This document shows, one piece after another, positions 37,883-50,190 of a stretch of 64,000 bases of DNA. Source of the DNA: Eledone cirrhosa (taxonomy: Eukaryota; Mollusca; Cephalopoda; Octopoda; Eledonidae). A program made the position numbers and the translations under genes. The stretch spans positions 55,221,300 through 55,285,299 of the forward strand of contig OZ024745.1 in assembly GCA_964016885.1 (NCBI GenBank), in the 5' to 3' direction. The notes below the pieces were generated by a model. It was not told where the DNA came from, searched no databases, and saw only the letters and a program-made list of their open reading frames with translations. The first letter of the stretch is position 1; the number at the start of each line of letters is the position of its first letter.

Positions 37883-40800
37883 TGTGACGGTATTTTAACG
37901 ATAGTTATAGCTCTGATTCATCTGAATTATTGAGCCCTCTGCCGCTCATTTCGAATATTGTTTATCGTGAACTCGTGCGCCGATTTTTCGATACTCGATC
38001 TTTCTAATATTTTTAGCTCTGGACATAGCTATCCACCAGTTAATTTTATTGCTCATTTTTTGTCGATTCTATTGAGTGATGAATAGCTCTTGTTTTATTT
38101 TAACATGTCTATTGAGCACTCTTATTCGATATGTGTATTTCCACATTTCCTCGAATAGTTTTCGCGGATGTAGAGGTTATCTCCCTTGTCGAATTCCATG
38201 TGCGTATTTCGCTTGTGGTTAGCCCCTTATCCGCTAGGAAAAAGCTCGTTGATGAAGTAAACTCCATTCCTCTTGCTCTAGTAGTCTTATATATTTATAT
38301 GTGAGCTGATAGAGTACAGTCTAAGGATTTACAGAAACCCAAGAAGCTAGATTTAACACCTTTCTAGTGGGTCCGGGTATGATTTTACATTCATTTAAAT
38401 TATTGATGTATTGTTTTATTGATATTTTTTATCTGTTTGTCCCGAATCTTCTATTATCGATTTTTTATCGTATGGTTGATTGTAGACTTGTTCTATGTGT
38501 GACGGTATTTTAACGATAGTTATAGCTCTGATTCATCTGAATTATTGAGCCCTCTGCCGCTCATTTCGAATATTGTTTATCGTGAACTCGTGCGCCGATT
38601 TTTCGATACTCGATCTTTCTAATATTTTTAGCTCTGGACATAGCTATCCACCAGTTAATTTTATTGCTCATTTTTTGTCGATTCTATTGAGTGATGAATA
38701 GCTCTTGTTTTATTTTAACATGTCTATTGAGCACTCTTATTCGATATGTGTATTTCCACATTTCCTCGAATAGTTTTCGCGGATGTAGAGGTTATCTCCC
38801 TTGTCGAATTCCATGTGCGTATTTCGCTTGTGGTTAGCCCCTTATCCGCTAGGAAAAAGCTCGTTGATGAAGTAAACTCCATTCCTCTTGCTCTAGTAGT
38901 CTTATATATTTATATGTGAGCTGATAGAGTACAGTCTAAGGATTTACAGAAACCCAAGAAGCTAGATTTAACACCTTTCTAGTGGGTCCGGGTATGATTT
39001 TACATTCATTTAAATTATTGATGTATTGTTTTATTGATATTTTTTATCTGTTTGTCCCGAATCTTCTATTATCGATTTTTTATCGTATGGTTGATTGTAG
39101 ACTTGTTCTATGTGTGACGGTATTTTAACGATAGTTATAGCTCTGATTCATCTGAATTATTGAGCCCTCTGCCGCTCATTTCGAATATTGTTTATCGTGA
39201 ACTCGTGCGCCGATTTTTCGATACTCGATCTTTCTAATATTTTTAGCTCTGGACATAGCTATCCACCAGTTAATTTTATTGCTCATTTTTTGTCGATTCT
39301 ATTGAGTGATGAATAGCTCTTGTTTTATTTTAACATGTCTATTGAGCACTCTTATTCGATATGTGTATTTCCACATTTCCTCGAATAGTTTTCGCGGATG
39401 TAGAGGTTATCTCCCTTGTCGAATTCCATGTGCGTATTTCGCTTGTGGTTAGCCCCTTATCCGCTAGGAAAAAGCTCGTTGATGAAGTAAACTCCATTCC
39501 TCTTGCTCTAGTAGTCTTATATATTTATATGTGAGCTGATAGAGTACAGTCTAAGGATTTACAGAAACCCAAGAAGCTAGATTTAACACCTTTCTAGTGG
39601 GTCCGGGTATGATTTTACATTCATTTAAATTATTGATGTATTGTTTTATTGATATTTTTTATCTGTTTGTCCCGAATCTTCTATTATCGATTTTTTATCG
39701 TATGGTTGATTGTAGACTTGTTCTATGTGTGACGGTATTTTAACGATAGTTATAGCTCTGATTCATCTGAATTATTGAGCCCTCTGCCGCTCATTTCGAA
39801 TATTGTTTATCGTGAACTCGTGCGCCGATTTTTCGATACTCGATCTTTCTAATATTTTTAGCTCTGGACATAGCTATCCACCAGTTAATTTTATTGCTCA
39901 TTTTTTGTCGATTCTATTGAGTGATGAATAGCTCTTGTTTTATTTTAACATGTCTATTGAGCACTCTTATTCGATATGTGTATTTCCACATTTCCTCGAA
40001 TAGTTTTCGCGGATGTAGAGGTTATCTCCCTTGTCGAATTCCATGTGCGTATTTCGCTTGTGGTTAGCCCCTTATCCGCTAGGAAAAAGCTCGTTGATGA
40101 AGTAAACTCCATTCCTCTTGCTCTAGTAGTCTTATATATTTATATGTGAGCTGATAGAGTACAGTCTAAGGATTTACAGAAACCCAAGAAGCTAGATTTA
40201 ACACCTTTCTAGTGGGTCCGGGTATGATTTTACATTCATTTAAATTATTGATGTATTGTTTTATTGATATTTTTTATCTGTTTGTCCCGAATCTTCTATT
40301 ATCGATTTTTTATCGTATGGTTGATTGTAGACTTGTTCTATGTGTGACGGTATTTTAACGATAGTTATAGCTCTGATTCATCTGAATTATTGAGCCCTCT
40401 GCCGCTCATTTCGAATATTGTTTATCGTGAACTCGTGCGCCGATTTTTCGATACTCGATCTTTCTAATATTTTTAGCTCTGGACATAGCTATCCACCAGT
40501 TAATTTTATTGCTCATTTTTTGTCGATTCTATTGAGTGATGAATAGCTCTTGTTTTATTTTAACATGTCTATTGAGCACTCTTATTCGATATGTGTATTT
40601 CCACATTTCCTCGAATAGTTTTCGCGGATGTAGAGGTTATCTCCCTTGTCGAATTCCATGTGCGTATTTCGCTTGTGGTTAGCCCCTTATCCGCTAGGAA
40701 AAAGCTCGTTGATGAAGTAAACTCCATTCCTCTTGCTCTAGTAGTCTTATATATTTATATGTGAGCTGATAGAGTACAGTCTAAGGATTTACAGAAACCC

Positions 40801-41085
40801 AAGAAGCTAGATTTAACACCTTTCTAGTGGGTCCGGGTATGATTTTACATTCATTTAAATTATTGATGTATTGTTTTATTGATATTTTTTATCTGTTTGT
40901 CCCGAATCTTCTATTATCGATTTTTTATCGTATGGTTGATTGTAGACTTGTTCTATGTGTGACGGTATTTTAACGATAGTTATAGCTCTGATTCATCTGA
41001 ATTATTGAGCCCTCTGCCGCTCATTTCGAATATTGTTTATCGTGAACTCGTGCGCCGATTTTTCGATACTCGATCTTTCTAATAT
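37883..41085. repeat. 615-bp satellite, about 5.2 tandem copies
   Basis: 'TGTGACGGTATTTTAACG' starts at 37,883, 38,498, 39,113, 39,728, 40,343 and 40,958: a constant period of 615. Comparing corresponding lines I saw no difference between the first and fifth copies. The sixth copy stops after about 127 bp, where TCTAATATTTTTAG is replaced by TCTAATATATATA. The unit is AT-rich with no frame of 60 codons and no hammerhead core on either strand. Confidence 0.98.
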
Positions 41086-41152
41086 ATATATATATATATA
41101 TAGTGGTTATGCAGTCCATTATATATAGCATAAAAGAACAAATGATACTTTG

Positions 41153-41191
<39 letters not shown>

Positions 41192-41280
41192 CAAGGGGTA
41201 GTGGAAAATGATTCTGCATACAATTACAAATTTACGACGTCCATCTGCATGGTTAACTTCAGTATATATCGTATAACATA
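41086..41280. repeat. (TA)n runs around the right copy of the 54-bp repeat
   Basis: TA at 41,086-41,101 and 41,156-41,190; the direct-repeat copy is at 41,103-41,155. The rest is unassigned. Confidence 0.85.
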
Positions 41281-41464
41281 ATTGTTTCTACTTTAGGCAC
41301 AAGGCCAGCAATTACTCAGTGCATTACTGGTATTTTATTTTATCGACCCCGTAAGGATGAAAGGCAAAGTTAACCTCGGCGGGATTTGAACTCAGATCGT
41401 AAAGGGACGTAACTATGCTGGAAAGCATGGCGTCCGACCCTCTAGCGATACTGCCAATCCACAA
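41281..41464 (-). mobile_element. tRNA-derived cephalopod SINE, reverse
   Basis: Minus strand from 'GATTGGCAGTATCGCTAGAG' (41,460) to 'CTAAAGTAGAAACAAT' (41,281), with the B-box region 'CTGAGTTCAAATCCCGCCG'. Near full length. No clear target-site duplication. Confidence 0.92.
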
Positions 41465-43189
41465 TACTTTGATTTACATTGATCGATAATATAAACAACT
41501 GACTGAAATGATTGCTAAAGGCGACGTAATTGAACAACTATTCTAAGGTGTTTACCATTCCCATGACTAAACCTGGTAAACATATATAGAAAATAAAATA
41601 TAGAAATATTAAAATGTCACTCACATATGATGCATTAATTTAACAGGAAAATTTAAAACAATATACGTCACACCTCTTGTTGTTGTTTTCGTTCTTGTAT
41701 TTGATGAAATTGGTTCAAGTTGTGATCGCTGAACCTTTTCTTCTGCAAAGTATATATAGTACATTTATATTTCTGTTCGATGTGATAGAATGCAATTTGA
41801 AGGAGATTCAGCTGCAACATTTAGCAGTTCAAATACATCTTTCATGGCATTGTAAAAGTCTTCAATCATTGATACTTCGTCAGATATGTCATGGAATATT
41901 AGATAGATGGTACCCAATCATCATATGTTTGTTTGGATTAGCAAAGCATTAACCATTGCAAGTTACTTTATGTTAGTGTTACAACTTCCACGTATATATT
42001 GTACGTAATATTTATTCAATATCAAATAAACATTCGATAAGCATTCACCACCTTACGGGATGCCGAATTATGGAAATGATCAGGTGTTAACTTTGTTATC
42101 AGTTATTTCTAGTTTTATATTCCTCATATTACTTTCATTCACACACGCCAATTGTTCAATCTGATGTCTTATTCGTTCAGTTACCTTTTCATAAATGGCT
42201 TGACATTGGGTTAGAAATGTACATTTTGCAATTTAAACCATATGAACAAGATTGTATGCTGCTCGATTTAGTTGCTGTACTCAGTACCGTGCTAGGTTTA
42301 TCATAATAGTTTCCAATTCATTCCTATTATAATGTCATTTTTTCAGGTGATTCCCACAGAAAACAATTTGCACCCGAGAATGATATTTACGTATATATAA
42401 CGGAGTATGAGTCATATTATTATTTTACTTTCAAACAAAACAAAGAGCAGCTATCAAATACGTAGACACAGGAATGAATATTCTCTGAAGCATTTTTATT
42501 TAATTGATGGGAATAGATTTCCTAACATATTAGGGTAACATTTATACAGTTTAAACGAATATGTTTTTCTGAGTTACAAGGCCACTAGACATTGCAACCA
42601 CCTCCATTCCCAATAGGACCAGCACTATCATTACCACACACTATATTTTAGCGGTGTTGGTTTTGAAATAATTCCTCTGCTCGTTTCTGATACTGTATTT
42701 TATCATATTGATGTATTTTATCACATTCATAAATGGATCGTGGATTCTATGAAAAGCAATTAATTATTCCAGTCGGTTTATTGATCAGAAAATAACAAAA
42801 ATGAAATTGTAGGAATAATAGAATAAAACGGAAAGAATTTTGAATCACTACGATAAAATGCTGACTTCGCATTCTCAGTTAAAAACGTCAAGGTAATATA
42901 TAGTTTAAAAAAGAATAATTATATATATTTTCAATGCGTCCATATATACCATGTTTTTCCCAAGCGGAAAGAACGTTAGCTATTCTATTTTAAATCATTC
43001 ATATTCACAATTCCGCAAAATCATTGATAAATAAACTGACCATTCAGAAAGAGAGGCAAACAGTTTCATTCTATTGCAAGAGAGTTACAGGCAATTTCAG
43101 TGATAAAGTTAATTAACCATTAATGATCTTTCAGGGGTAATATCAGAAAAATGAAAGAACAACAAATAAAAAAGTGAAAAATATAAGAA
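41465..43189. other. No recognisable gene or repeat
   Basis: AT-rich. The frame at 41,677-41,952 has no recognisable motif and no supporting splice context. Confidence 0.4.
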
Positions 43190-43455
<266 letters not shown>

Positions 43456-44289
43456 TACACACACATACGCACACAAACACACATTTTTAGAAAAGTAAAA
43501 TTAATAATCCCGGAAGCCATTGCAACCTTGTTTGGTTTGAAGTGGAATGTTCGGTATAGTTCGTGGTATAAAGCTTGCTATTTCTTCATTGTTACTATGC
43601 AATCCAAATTGCTTGACAGGAATCAGTCAGTATAAAATGTTATGCAACTATTCCAAAATCAAGTGAATTGATGTAAAAAACGAAAAAGAAATGGTATAGT
43701 AATATAAAAGCATAATAGAACTGTTGTAGGTAAAGCTATATAGAAACAATGGTGGCTTTATTTTAATCGAGTATCAAGTGGCAGAGGTTTTAGATAAATG
43801 ATTAAAAGCTCGGATTAATGTGTTGTATAACACCTTTTTCTTACAGTGGAGTTTAACAATACCGATTAATATTTATTCTATTATTTAGTTTGATGATATT
43901 TTATGGTATCGATTATTGCTGATGTTCTTATTATTGAGGGGTCAATGAAAAAATAATATTATGAAAAAGAAATAATAATAATAATGATAATATTGTGTCC
44001 AATAAAGAAATCATTATTATTATTATATGTTCTTTGAGTCACAGTCATTGATGTTAGTTAACTGGAAAGTTTGTTGAAATGAATATCAAGCCACTACCTG
44101 CAGCCTCAGATATTCAGGACGTATCGGAGGGTTCTTGCTTTTCCCAGCAAGCATGTCTTTTGAAGCGTTCCAAAAAGCGGGGCGGGGCCAATTTTCTTTA
44201 ACCATCCCTGGAAACTTTTTGAGATAGTACCAAGTGCGCATATGAAAATCGGGACCACTTTGATTTCATGGCAGTTCTAAATCCTTTTT
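43456..44289. other. No gene assigned; short (TAA)n at 43.97-44.02 kb
   Basis: AT-rich. 44,130-44,290 probably belongs to the 3' end of the LINE that follows on the minus strand, though its frame is decayed. Confidence 0.4.
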
Positions 44290-45870
44290 ACCTCCCACTT
44301 TAAGTCCTGGTGTCGGTTAAATTTCTCCGTCTCCTTCTCTTGCACTCTCGTGTCGAATGGGCAGGCCACATGCACAATCCGGCACAATTTTTTTCCTTGT
44401 CCAAAACCACCAGGTCAGGTCTATTATGTTCCAGTTTCATGTCCGTCTGTATCCTAAAATCCCACAGCACCTTCACCTGATCGTTTTCTATCACCGACTC
44501 TGGCTTATGCTCATACCACTTCTCAGAATGTGGTAAATTGTTTACTTTGTAAAGGTGCCAGTGGATCACCCTGCCCATCACATCATGTCTCCAGCCTTTA
44601 TAGTGAGTCTGGGCTAGGTGTTTACACTCGGATACAATGTGAGCCACTCTCTCTCCACAGTCTCCCCTCTCTCTCTCCACAGAGCCTCCTCCTTGTAAAT
44701 ATGGTCTTTCAACCACTTCGTTTTGAGGGTCTGCTCTTGCGCAGCCATTAGCATTCCTTCTGTAGCATTTTTAAGGTCTCCTCTTTTCAACCAGTTCCAT
44801 GTCGTGGATCTCTGAATTCAGTTTTCTCAAAGAAGGTATTATGAAGGGATTTTTCATGAAGGCTGCTCTTTCTCCTTGTTGTTATTTCCTCCTTGGACAT
44901 CCCCTGGTCTATTGTCATCTCCTTCAGTACAATTCTGAGCGTTGGCTCCTTACTACCAGTCACGTATTTGTGTAGATGTTTTTCTCCATCTGAACACAGT
45001 CCTCTATGCTGATAAGACCTCTTCCACCTTCAGATCTCCTTAAGTAGAGTCTATCGACATCACTCCTCTTGTGGAACATGTTGTAGTTAGTCAATAGCTT
45101 CCTAGTCTTCCTATCCATTTCTTTTTATTCAGCAACATTCCATCTCAGAATTCCCGCACTGTACCTAATAATAGACACAGCTCGGGAATTTACTGCACTT
45201 ATGGCATTCCTACTGTTCAGATGTGACTTTAATACGCTCCTTAATCTCCGAATGTATTCAGATCTTATAAATTCCTTCATTTTTTTTGTTCTTGATGTCA
45301 TCAACCTCCAGAACACCCAAATACTTGTATCCTTCTTCAGTGTCAATTTCCTTTATCATCTCACCTGTTGGTACCTGCATTCCGTTGCTTCTGCTCAATT
45401 TACCCCTCTTCATCACAAGGACTCCACACTTACTAATACCAAATTGCATACATATATCATTGCTGAAAATACGGACAGTGTCAACAAGCACATCCAACTC
45501 CTTCCCACTCTTCGCGAAGAGCTTAAGATCGTCCATGAAGAGGAGATGATTGATGGTAAGCTCTCCCTTTCCCAACTTGTATCCTGCTCTCACTTTTCGC
45601 ATTATAATGGTCAGAGGCATCAGGGCAAGGACAAACAACAGAGGGGACAGACTATCTCCCTGGAAGATACCTCTCTTGATCTTCACGCCTCCCAAGGATG
45701 TTAACTCCCAGCTGATGTTAACTCTGTTTTCCAGGACTTCATACTTTTGCCCAAAATCTGTCTGATGTTATCTGCCACCTTGAAAATCTCTAGGCTTTTG
45801 GTGATCCAAGAATGGGGCACCATGTCAAATGCCTTTTTGTAGTCTATCCATCACATTACGAAACGAACTA
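44290..45870 (-). pseudogene. RLE-type non-LTR retrotransposon, RT to C-terminus, broken
   Basis: On the minus strand, from 45,870 down. RT motif A 'WIDYKKAFDMVPHSW', motif B 'GIFQGDSLSPLLFVLALMP', motif C 'HLLFMDDLKLFAKS' (MDD instead of ADD), 'INTEEGYKYLG'-like 'DTEEGYKYLGV', then 'IRYSAGILRW', 'MDRKTRKLLTNYNMFHKRSD' and 'RSEGGRGLISIEDC'. The end carries a decayed zinc knuckle ('HIVSECKHLAQTHY'), 'VIHWHLY', 'KWYEHKPESVIEND' and 'NRPDLVVLDKEKN', the PD-D-K start of a restriction-like endonuclease. This set points to an R4/Dong-like element. At least two frame breaks (near 45,705 and 44,850-44,950) and stops disable it. The 5' half is missing. Confidence 0.8.
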
Positions 45871-45984
45871 TAAATAGAATAGAAACGACAACAGCAAACG
45901 CTATACTGCTCATACCCAAGGCGCACAGAGTTGTGCTCCGTATAGCAATAATGATGCGTAATAAAAATATTAATGGAAATAATA
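45871..45984. other. Short unassigned gap
   Basis: Joins the LINE relic to a SINE tail; nothing seen. Confidence 0.4.
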
Positions 45985-46186
45985 ATTGTTTCTACTTTAG
46001 GCACAAGGCCATTATTGTTTCTACTTTAGGCACAAGGCCAGAAATTACCCAGTGCATTACTGGTACTGTATTTTATCGCCCACGTAAGGATGAAAGGCGG
46101 GATTTGAACTCAGGCCGTAAATGGACGTAACTATGCTGGAAAGCATGGCGTCCGACTCTCTACCGATACTGCCAATCCACCGCCCT
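45985..46186 (-). mobile_element. tRNA-derived cephalopod SINE, reverse, with duplicated tail
   Basis: Minus strand from 'AGGGCGGTGGATTGGCAG' (46,186) to the tail. The last about 25 bases (TTTCTACTTTAGGCACAAGG on the plus strand) occur twice, at 45,988 and 46,018. About 15 bases around 'GTTGACTTTG' are deleted. Its head abuts the (ATT)n tail of the LINE on the same strand. Confidence 0.9.
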
Positions 46187-46257
46187 AATAATAATAATAA
46201 TAATAATAATAATCATAATAATAATAATAATAATAATAATCATAATAATAACAATGA
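46187..46257. repeat. (TAA)n array, probable LINE 3' tail
   Basis: TAA repeats with two CAT interruptions. On the minus strand they follow the LINE 3' untranslated region, where such repeats are commonly the retrotransposition tail. Confidence 0.85.
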
Positions 46258-46396
46258 TTTCTTTATTGGCCACAAGGGCTGACATCAGGAAAAACATTAC
46301 AGACGGCACAGGGCGGTACAGGACGCTACGATGTGGGTTTTGTGCGTGTAAAAAATGTTTATTATTTATATAAGAAAGGAAAAGAAAAGAGACAGA

Positions 46397-46447
<51 letters not shown>

Positions 46448-49400
46448 AATAAAAATGAAAATTCAAACAATGAATATTTCCCTATAGGGGGGACGTGGCG
46501 AAAACCACACAAAAGACCACGGCCACCCTGACCACCAGGGCAACCGCCCTCTCTCAATTTTTCCATTTCTCAAACTACAGACGTTTATTCAGAGCGGTCC
46601 CGTTCACTCGGATCATTCTCGCTACATTCACCCACCTTTCAACAAACTTGCTACAAGAGAGCATTTGCTTCTCCACCCTTATTTTCCACTTCAAGTGAAA
46701 CTTGAAAAACTTAATTAGGGATTCGCCGAAGAGGAAAGTGTCTGTCTTAAACCCTTTCAACCTTGTCCACCACACTATCTCTTTCGCCATGGCCACCAGG
46801 CAGATGAAAACCGCCTGCCCTTCCTCCTCGAAGGAAGGCGGCGAGAACATCTGCACCATGGACTCAGTCGATAACCGTATCTGTCCTACACGCGACAGCA
46901 ACTGTTCGACATAGCTCCACAAGTCAGCAATACACGGGCACTGAACGAGTGCATGCACGACGGTTTCTGCACGCATCTTGGACAGGCTCGGCTGACGGCA
47001 CTTCCGTGCCTATAGAGTTTATCTTGAACTGGCAGAGCTCTTCGGTAGCACTGCCAGGCCAGGGATTTTTGGAAGTTATCCATAGGCCCTGGAATGAGAG
47101 TTCTCCGGAAGAGAGAAAACAGCTGATTTTCTTCGACGCTCAGTATCTCTCCGAGAACGTCGTGGCTCTTCCCATCCACTAGTTCTCTATAGAACGCCGA
47201 GGTGGATGTTCCGCCGATACTGGTGCCCAGCTGGCAGAGCGCAGTGAGCGACTGGAGACATTCCAGTTTCCAAGCGCTAACCCCCGGTATTTTCCTGAAT
47301 CAGGACTACCGATCCGTCAAGAAGGAAAGCTGTGGGAAAACGTGCCTCGCGAACGGCGACCACACCTGTTCACCGTCAAGGAAGCACCAGAGATGTCGCA
47401 GCCTCAGCGCATGTTTGCGCATCATCAGCCATGGCATGTCCAGTCCTACACGCAACGGGTGCTGACAGCAGATGGATCGTCTGACCATGGGAGCGCGTCC
47501 CTTCCACTGCAAGTGGAAGAGGAGGCGCTACATTTTGGTGAGAGTTTGAGGAGGTAGCTGATGACGGGTGCGATGTCCGCATTCGCCACCTCCACCCGGC
47601 CTTTCAGGGACAGCTTTCTCTCGGCCCATTTCTGGGTGAGGAAGGCCACCCTGCCCGTCACCTCGCTCCAGTTTTTCTCCATCTAAAGGTCCGGTCCGAA
47701 CCAGATACCGAGCAATTTAACCGGTCCGTTCGTCCAACGTCCACGACGCTGTCGGACAGCATGGACTAGCCTCTCCAGGTGCCGAGCTGCAAGCCCACCG
47801 ACTTTTCCTTGTTTATCTTTGCTCCTATCACCGCTTCGTATTTCTTGAGAGCAGTGCCGAGCATCTGGACGTTTCTGGTGCAATACACCACCACGGTGAC
47901 GTCGTCGGCGAAAGACGACTCGGATTTTTCGGATGCTAGTTCGCGTGGGACGCCCCTCATAGCCCCCAGTTTGTGCAGTAACGGCTCGAGAGCGAATACG
48001 TACAACTGAGACGAGAGAGGTCGTCGAGAGCCGAGACAGTCCGTCCAGGTATGCACAATGTCCATACCCTGATCTGGCCCACCGCTGCCCTGAAAAGTTC
48101 AGCAAAGTGCTGCTGAAAAGCCTCACACATCTGCTCGGGTTCGAGCAACATGCGCCCGTTTTGGTCAGACAAAGACCGAATTGTGGCTTTGATGCCACGC
48201 GCGCCTCTGCCACCCGGGCCTATTGGAGGGCATTCGTACCCTCGTGATTCAGAGCACACGCTCTAGCTCTGACAACGCAACCTTTGTGTTTTCCGTTGAA
48301 GAATTGGTCGAGTGTCAATCTCGCTGCAAGCACGTCGGTTGCGATGCCTGTCCTAAACGCCTCTTCTAGCTTTCTGACTAGCTCTCCCTCTACTCTATTT
48401 TCCTCTATCGCTACTCCTTTGCTAAACCTATCGACTCTACTTTAATTGCCTTTTTCAGAGCAAACCGCCACCTGTTGTTGACGCCCGCTTAACTAATACG
48501 CTAATCCGGTCTCTGTAGGCTTTGCGCGCCGGGAAAGACGCGTTCAGCTTCCAGTAACCGGGTCCTTGTCTATGAAGTCTCTCTATGTCGATCTCACAGA
48601 TTACAAATTTGTGGTCCGTGTAGTCGACTATTTTAAATTGTGGACAACTGTACTAGCCTTATCTAGTTCCCTGCAGATTACCCTATCTAGATACGATCTG
48701 GATGACCCGATGTGGTTTGTCCATGTACACATTGGCACATTCGGGTGATCCAGTCGATACCTGTCAGACAGTTCAAAACGTCTGAGCAGGTTGGTGAGTC
48801 TCTTGCACCCTCCTCCCCTATCCACTAGCCCCACACAATCCCAGCGTGCATCCAACATACCGTTCCAGTCGCCCACTAACACTAAAGAGCGGGATGTTCC
48901 CAGAAAGATCCCTAGACGTCTGAAGAAATGTGGCCGTCCTGCCCCTGTCGAGGCATAGACGGCTACTAGCCTGAAAGTGTTGCATTCGGTGCCGTTCACT
49001 TCCAGCACCACCGACTTACCTTCTGAGTTCAGGAAGATGGTCCGTATGGCGAGACCCAAGCCTTTCCGAAACAATACAGCCACTACGCCCCCGCTCCCGT
49101 ACGGCTCGGAGATGCGTACACCTCTAACCGTCGAAGATCGGTGCGAAAGCTTGCGTTTCGGAAATTTTCGTCTCGCTGATGGCCATCACATCTATGTTTA
49201 GTGACCTGAGGTCGTTAAGAAAGTGACCCTGCTTCCAAACCGAGCTCAAGCCACGCACGTTTACACTTCCGATCCTGAATACGGTCATGTTGGGTGAGGA
49301 ACGGGGCAAGTGAGAAAGGATCACGTACCTTGATCGTCTGGAGAAGGGACCGTTGAACCGTCCCTTCGGCTGGTCGTCGGCTCTTCTGTGAGTATATCCG

Positions 49401-50190
49401 AGTATACTCTCCGGTTGGGTGTCCCTCCTAGATCTCTGAAATCACCAACTACGTTGGTCAATTTCATTCAGATGTTAGTGTATTCTTTCCGTGATATTCT
49501 TACCAGTCTTATGTTCGTTGGTGTTTTGATTGGTGCTTGTATTATATAGTCGTGCTGTGAAATGTCTGTGTGTTCAATGTTGTAAGTCATTAGTTTCTTG
49601 TGTGTATTTATTGCTGTGCATTTCTTTTTTGGGGAGTGGGGGTGTGGTTTTGATGTTTTCTTGTTGTTGCTGGGTGTGTGTGTTTTGTTGTTGTGTTTAC
49701 GATGTTGGTGCTTGTGGTGGTCTTGTTGAAGGTGTTGTTGAAGGTGTTGTTGTTGTTGGTGGTGGGGTTGCCGCCGGTGGTGATGGTGGTGCTAGTGTGG
49801 GTGGTGATGGTGTTGCTGCTGTAATCTCTTTGCAGTAGCCTTTAACCTTTTTTCATTTCTTCCCTCCCTTTTCGAAGGCGACGATGCGCTGCTTCTGCGC
49901 TTGTGCCTTCTTGCGACCTTTTGCCATCCATCTCCCACCTCACACTCCATGTCCGATTCTGTGAGGTCGGGGAGGGTTACCAGCTCCACTCTTTCACTTG
50001 TACTTGTTGGTGATGGTTGCAGTGGAGTCTTTGTTGCAGCTGCAGTTGGTATTACTGTTGTTGTTGTTGATACTTCCACTGATGCTGCTGTTCTTGATTT
50101 CCGTGGCATGGGTATGGGTGCCACGGATCTATCCTTCCTGCTTGCCGCCTGTCCTGTTGCTGGTAGCAGTGGAACCGGTTTCGGAAGGAG
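46250..50190 (-). pseudogene. APE-type LINE (L1/Tx1-like), reverse copy, RT deleted internally
   Basis: Non-LTR retrotransposon, minus strand. The ORF1 part (50,190-49,792) includes 'DLTESDMECEVGDGWQKVAR' and a His/Gln-rich end; the ORF1 C-terminus ('RRDGSTVPSPDDQGT', stop) is near 49,330. ORF2 starts at an ATG at 49,289 with 'RIGSVNVRGLSSVWKQGH', 'AISETKIS' and, after a gap, 'LVLVGDWNGMLDARWD' and 'SYLDRVICR' (48,900-48,640), an AP-endonuclease domain. RT fingers and motifs A-B are deleted near 48,000: 'YLDGLSRLS' is followed almost at once by 'LYVFALEPLLHKL' and catalytic 'FADDVTVVV' (47,887-47,913). Then come 'KWAERKLSLKGRVEVAN', 'CPRCVQ' and 'ETVVHALVQCP' (zinc-knuckle end). A TA array (46,400-46,443) lies in the 3' region. 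Many frameshifts. Clade given from motif style, not from a tree. Confidence 0.85.

Noticed and set aside
37883..41085. CRISPR array or ribozyme-bearing satellite
   Set aside because: Units are 615 bp without spacers, and no CTGANGA/GAAA core was found on either strand.
41677..41952. 91-codon frame
   Set aside because: No recognisable motif, no codon-use contrast with the flanking AT-rich DNA.
46895..47582. Plus-strand frames opposite the reverse LINE
   Set aside because: The minus strand carries the ordered LINE motifs; these are shadows.
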